In this document: positions 61,562 through 64,000 of the stretch, piece after piece
Layout: each line of letters opens with the position of its first letter
How positions within the stretch are numbered: position 1 is the first letter of the stretch
Source of the DNA: an uncultured Lachnospiraceae bacterium
Lineage (GTDB): Bacteria; Bacillota; Clostridia; Lachnospirales; Lachnospiraceae
Direction: 5' to 3'
NCBI GenBank assembly: GCA_910579505.1
Contig: CAJTTZ010000002.1
Location: 124,001-188,000 of the forward strand
DNA: 64,000 nt
Made by a program: the position numbers and the translations under genes
The notes under the pieces: generated by a model
Databases searched by the model: none
Seen by the model: the letters and a program-made list of their open reading frames with translations, nothing else
What the model was told of the DNA's origin: nothing

Positions 61562-62776
61562 TCATTCATAATTTACAGAAACAGCCACCTCGGGCGGCAT
61601 GTCCACTGCGTCCGACACCGTCCTGTCGCCTCTTTTCATCTGCTTATATATCTCAAAAAAGTGGGTCGTAGGAATTTCCTTAAAACGCCACTCCGTATCT
61701 ACCACCGGAATCGCCGCACAGCCTTCCTGCACGCCGTAGCGTTTCACCTGTCCGGCGTCCTCCTCAGACCAGCCTCCCGCCGCATAATATTCGTCGAGGG
61801 CGTCCGTCACCGCCGAACCGATATTTTTAACCGCACTGGTCAAAACCCTGTCTGAAATCCTGCACTGGTCCACATCCACACCGATCATAAGGCCGTCCCT
61901 ATTTTCCGCTGCTTCCAGCACAGACTCGTACAGCCCGCCGCCGCAGGCAAAAATAATCTGCGTGCCGTTCCCATACCAGAAGTCGGCTTTCTCCCGCACC
62001 GCGTTATCAGCGGCGTAAGTGTCGGCATACCAATAATTAACCGCCACGTCAGTAAGCGACAGATCCTTCGCCGCGGCATTGATTCCCTGCAGATAGCCGT
62101 AACCATAGCGCAGAACAGCCGGCTCCTCCCTGCCGCCTATGAAGCCAAGATTCCTATATCCCTCCCAGACTGCCATATAGCCGGCAAGGTACCCTGCCTG
62201 TTCCTCATGGAAAAGAACGCAGTGCACATTCTCCGCAATAGGGATTTCCTCACGGTCCCCGTCATGGGGCACGGCGTCCACCAGCAGAAAAGACGTCTGC
62301 GGATAAATTTCCTGCAGCGCGCCTACGGCCTCACCGAAAACATCTCCGGCACAGACAATCAGACCTGCATTATCCTCCACAGCCCGCTGTATAGTCTCCT
62401 GATAGCTCTCCGGCTTGTCGGGTTCAGCATGGTAATAGGAAAAAGAAGTGCCCGCCCCCAGCGCATACATCCGCACGCCGTTATAGATGGCTTCATTGTA
62501 AGCGCCATCCTCCACGGAGCCGTCAGTCAGAAAAGCAATCTCGCCGCCGGTCTCTTTGTAATCCCCGTACGGATCCTCGAACATTTTCTGCACCGACTCC
62601 CGCCATGAGGTCATCTCTACGCCCGATCCGTTCTCCTCATCTTCTTCGGTCTCCTGCTGCGTCTCTTCCGGCGCATCGTTCTCTGCTGACGACGCCGTTT
62701 CCTCCACAAATTTCCCGCAGCCCATCAGAAACAGAATCAAAATCAGCCCGGTCAATCCAAGCTTACGTATCTTCAT
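61562..62776 (-). CDS. Bmp/PnrA-type substrate-binding lipoprotein
   Basis: 404 residues from the Met at 62776. Lipobox ILFLMGC; then an acidic linker (EETQQETEEDEENG). The Bmp domain has GEIAFLTDGSVEDGAYNEAIYNG, IVCAGDVFGEAVG, HEEQAGYLAGYMAV and LGFIGGREEPAVLRYGYGYLQG, as in nucleoside-binding PnrA. No ABC permease genes follow, which is unusual for a transport receptor; it may instead sense a ligand for the surface operon that it heads. Confidence 0.85.
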   Translation of the reverse strand: MKIRKLGLTGLILILFLMGCGKFVEETASSAENDAPEETQQETEEDEENGSGVEMTSWRESVQKMFEDPYGDYKETGGEIAFLTDGSVEDGAYNEAIYNGVRMYALGAGTSFSYYHAEPDKPESYQETIQRAVEDNAGLIVCAGDVFGEAVGALQEIYPQTSFLLVDAVPHDGDREEIPIAENVHCVLFHEEQAGYLAGYMAVWEGYRNLGFIGGREEPAVLRYGYGYLQGINAAAKDLSLTDVAVNYWYADTYAADNAVREKADFWYGNGTQIIFACGGGLYESVLEAAENRDGLMIGVDVDQCRISDRVLTSAVKNIGSAVTDALDEYYAAGGWSEEDAGQVKRYGVQEGCAAIPVVDTEWRFKEIPTTHFFEIYKQMKRGDRTVSDAVDMPPEVAVSVNYE

Positions 62777-62895
62777 TCTACTGTATCCGCCTTCCATGAA
62801 CATTCAAATTCACTGAGTAAGCATAGTATGCCAAATAAAACGCTTACATATTACCTTACCACAAGTAGGGAAAATCAGCAAGTTTTGCGATTCCC
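62777..62895 (-). promoter_or_regulatory. Upstream region of the surface operon
   Basis: Contains TGTAAGCGTTTT (62848-62837, minus strand), which resembles a cre/LacI-type operator half but does not complete the consensus. No clear promoter boxes. Confidence 0.3.
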
Positions 62896-64000
62896 CTACA
62901 GCCTCGCCAACGTCTCAAACGTCCCGTTGATGTCGATGCGTCCGTAGCCCCACTGTCTGTCGGGATAACGGATATCCCCCGGGCGCTGCGCCCCCTGAAT
63001 CAGAAAGCTTTTTGTCCCCCGGCTGTCCACGGCAAAAGCATTGCCGTCAACGACAGCCCACTCCAGAAACTGCGCCACACAGCCTGCCGTCAGCGCGGCC
63101 GCCATACAGGAACCGTCCGTCTCCCCCAGCGCGGTGTGCACACCCACCCCCGGCGCCGCGAGATCCGGCTTTATGCTGCCGTTTCTGGTAAACCCCCTGC
63201 CTGAGGGCGCATACCAGCTGTCCGTATAGCTGTCGTAAGTGGAAACCGTAATGACCTGAGACGCGTTAGCCGGTTCCGTCAATGTCACATCGGGGCTCGG
63301 CTGCAAAAACGTGACGCTGTCTTCCAGAAACGCCTCAATCGGCAGCCATATGTGGTAGTGCCCATCGCCGCTTAGTCTCCGCACAGAAGCCGTAAGCGTC
63401 ACCGTCCATATTCCCGGCGTCGGGTCCTGAAAGCGCAGAAAAATGAGCGGGTCCCCGGAGTCTTTCTCCACCAGAAGGATCCCCACCTGTATTCTGGTTC
63501 TCTCAAAAATAAAGGAAATATTCCTGTCCATTCCGTTCCGAAAATCAATGACAGGTGAAACCTCCCCTCCAGGTGAACGGATCGAAACCGAATAAGCGTC
63601 GGGGATGCTTCCCCAGATTTCCGCACAGAATCCCTTCATCTGGCCGGCAACGCGGATTTCCACATTGCCCGGCATAAAGTTTTCGTAATGGTGTTCTTTG
63701 TCCCCTTCGTTGCCGCCGCCCACCACAACAGCCCTGCTTCTGCGCCCTGCCACGATATTCAAGTAGGAATCCAGGGCGGAAGTCCCGTCGTGACTGCCCA
63801 TGTTCGTACCAAGCCCTACCACAATCACTACCGGTCTACTAAACGCCACTGCCATCTGCTGCAAGTATTTCACAGCCTCCATAATATCATTTTCCTGATA
63901 TGCCACGGCGCGGTCATCAATCAGATAGTACTCCCGCAGATAGGTCTTTGCCTCCTTCAATTTCACCACCGCAATATCCGAAAGAGGCGCAGCTCCCCGG
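62896..64000 (-). CDS. S8 subtilase-family protein, 5' end off the window, catalytic Ser replaced by Cys
   Basis: The frame is open to the right edge (RGAAPLSDIAVVKLKEAKTY), so the N-terminus with the Asp and His of the triad is missing. The visible part follows clostridial Csp-like subtilases (GLGTNMGSHDGTSALDSYLN, a long insert, then KPDLAAPGVGV). At the GTS-x-A-x-x signature the sequence is DGSCMAAALTAG, so the nucleophile Ser position is Cys (TGT at 63108-63106). It may be a thiol-type enzyme or a pseudoprotease like CspC. The last residues YPDRQWGYGRIDI are typical. Confidence 0.88.
   Translation of the reverse strand, partial: RGAAPLSDIAVVKLKEAKTYLREYYLIDDRAVAYQENDIMEAVKYLQQMAVAFSRPVVIVVGLGTNMGSHDGTSALDSYLNIVAGRRSRAVVVGGGNEGDKEHHYENFMPGNVEIRVAGQMKGFCAEIWGSIPDAYSVSIRSPGGEVSPVIDFRNGMDRNISFIFERTRIQVGILLVEKDSGDPLIFLRFQDPTPGIWTVTLTASVRRLSGDGHYHIWLPIEAFLEDSVTFLQPSPDVTLTEPANASQVITVSTYDSYTDSWYAPSGRGFTRNGSIKPDLAAPGVGVHTALGETDGSCMAAALTAGCVAQFLEWAVVDGNAFAVDSRGTKSFLIQGAQRPGDIRYPDRQWGYGRIDINGTFETLARL

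Noticed and set aside
1..64000. CRISPR arrays, tRNA and rRNA genes
   Set aside because: No regular spaced repeats, no cloverleaf sequences with CCA-like ends and no rRNA signature stretches were seen.

Overview
The window looks like a chromosomal segment of an anaerobic Clostridia, most likely Lachnospiraceae. The host genes are moderately GC-rich, strong GGAGG ribosome binding sites precede many of them, and the family mix fits: clostridial S8 subtilase, CotH, NhaC, DUF4867, DUF3990/DUF3791 and an HPr without Ser46. I see no rRNA, tRNA or CRISPR array. Most genes lie on the minus strand.

Layout. 1-17.2 kb holds housekeeping and surface genes: a partial Uma2 protein, nadE, hslO, a GT-C glycosyltransferase, a methyltransferase, an anchored GH20 hexosaminidase, a small-export protein, hisC, a GT2-TPR glycosyltransferase, a membrane acyltransferase, a lipoprotein and NhaC. 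17.3-20.3 kb is a three-gene ABC-2 exporter operon behind a long leader with a consensus promoter, two SD-equipped upstream ORFs and a terminator-like hairpin. carB follows. 23.6-26.4 kb is an accessory stretch with a PIN toxin-like pair, dcd with a DUF3237-like gene, and a DUF3791/DUF3990 module, separated by identical copies of one terminator sequence.

26.66-41.09 kb is an AT-rich integrated element of about 14.4 kb that splits a polysaccharide deacetylase gene. Joining the two gene parts at a shared GA dinucleotide restores an uninterrupted 333-residue frame. The element carries a large serine recombinase next to one end, a resolvase-type recombinase, an HUH replication protein, an XRE regulator, a retropepsin-like aspartic protease, a secreted protein, an SLH-like lipoprotein and many unknown small genes. 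I recognise no conjugation or capsid genes.

42.0-46.9 kb is a self-contained PTS operon (crr-ptsI-ptsH-nagE-nagB) for N-acetylglucosamine behind a promoter and terminator-bearing leader. It could use sugar released by the GH20 enzyme. 47.3-48.5 kb encodes a protein with two FliD-C-like repeats. 48.6-53.8 kb is a sugar catabolic operon (xylulokinase, DUF4867, fucose/arabinose-type isomerase) with a divergent LacI regulator. Then come a GGDEF-EAL protein, carbamate kinase, and a tightly packed surface operon (Bmp lipoprotein, DUF5722 hydrolase-like lipoprotein, GT2, CotH, LspA). The right edge cuts a subtilase whose catalytic Ser position is Cys.

A structured repeat of about 95 bp occurs three times, each copy abutting the stop codon of a minus-strand gene, with compensatory changes in its stems. 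A fourth, shorter, inverted copy lies upstream of the LacI gene.
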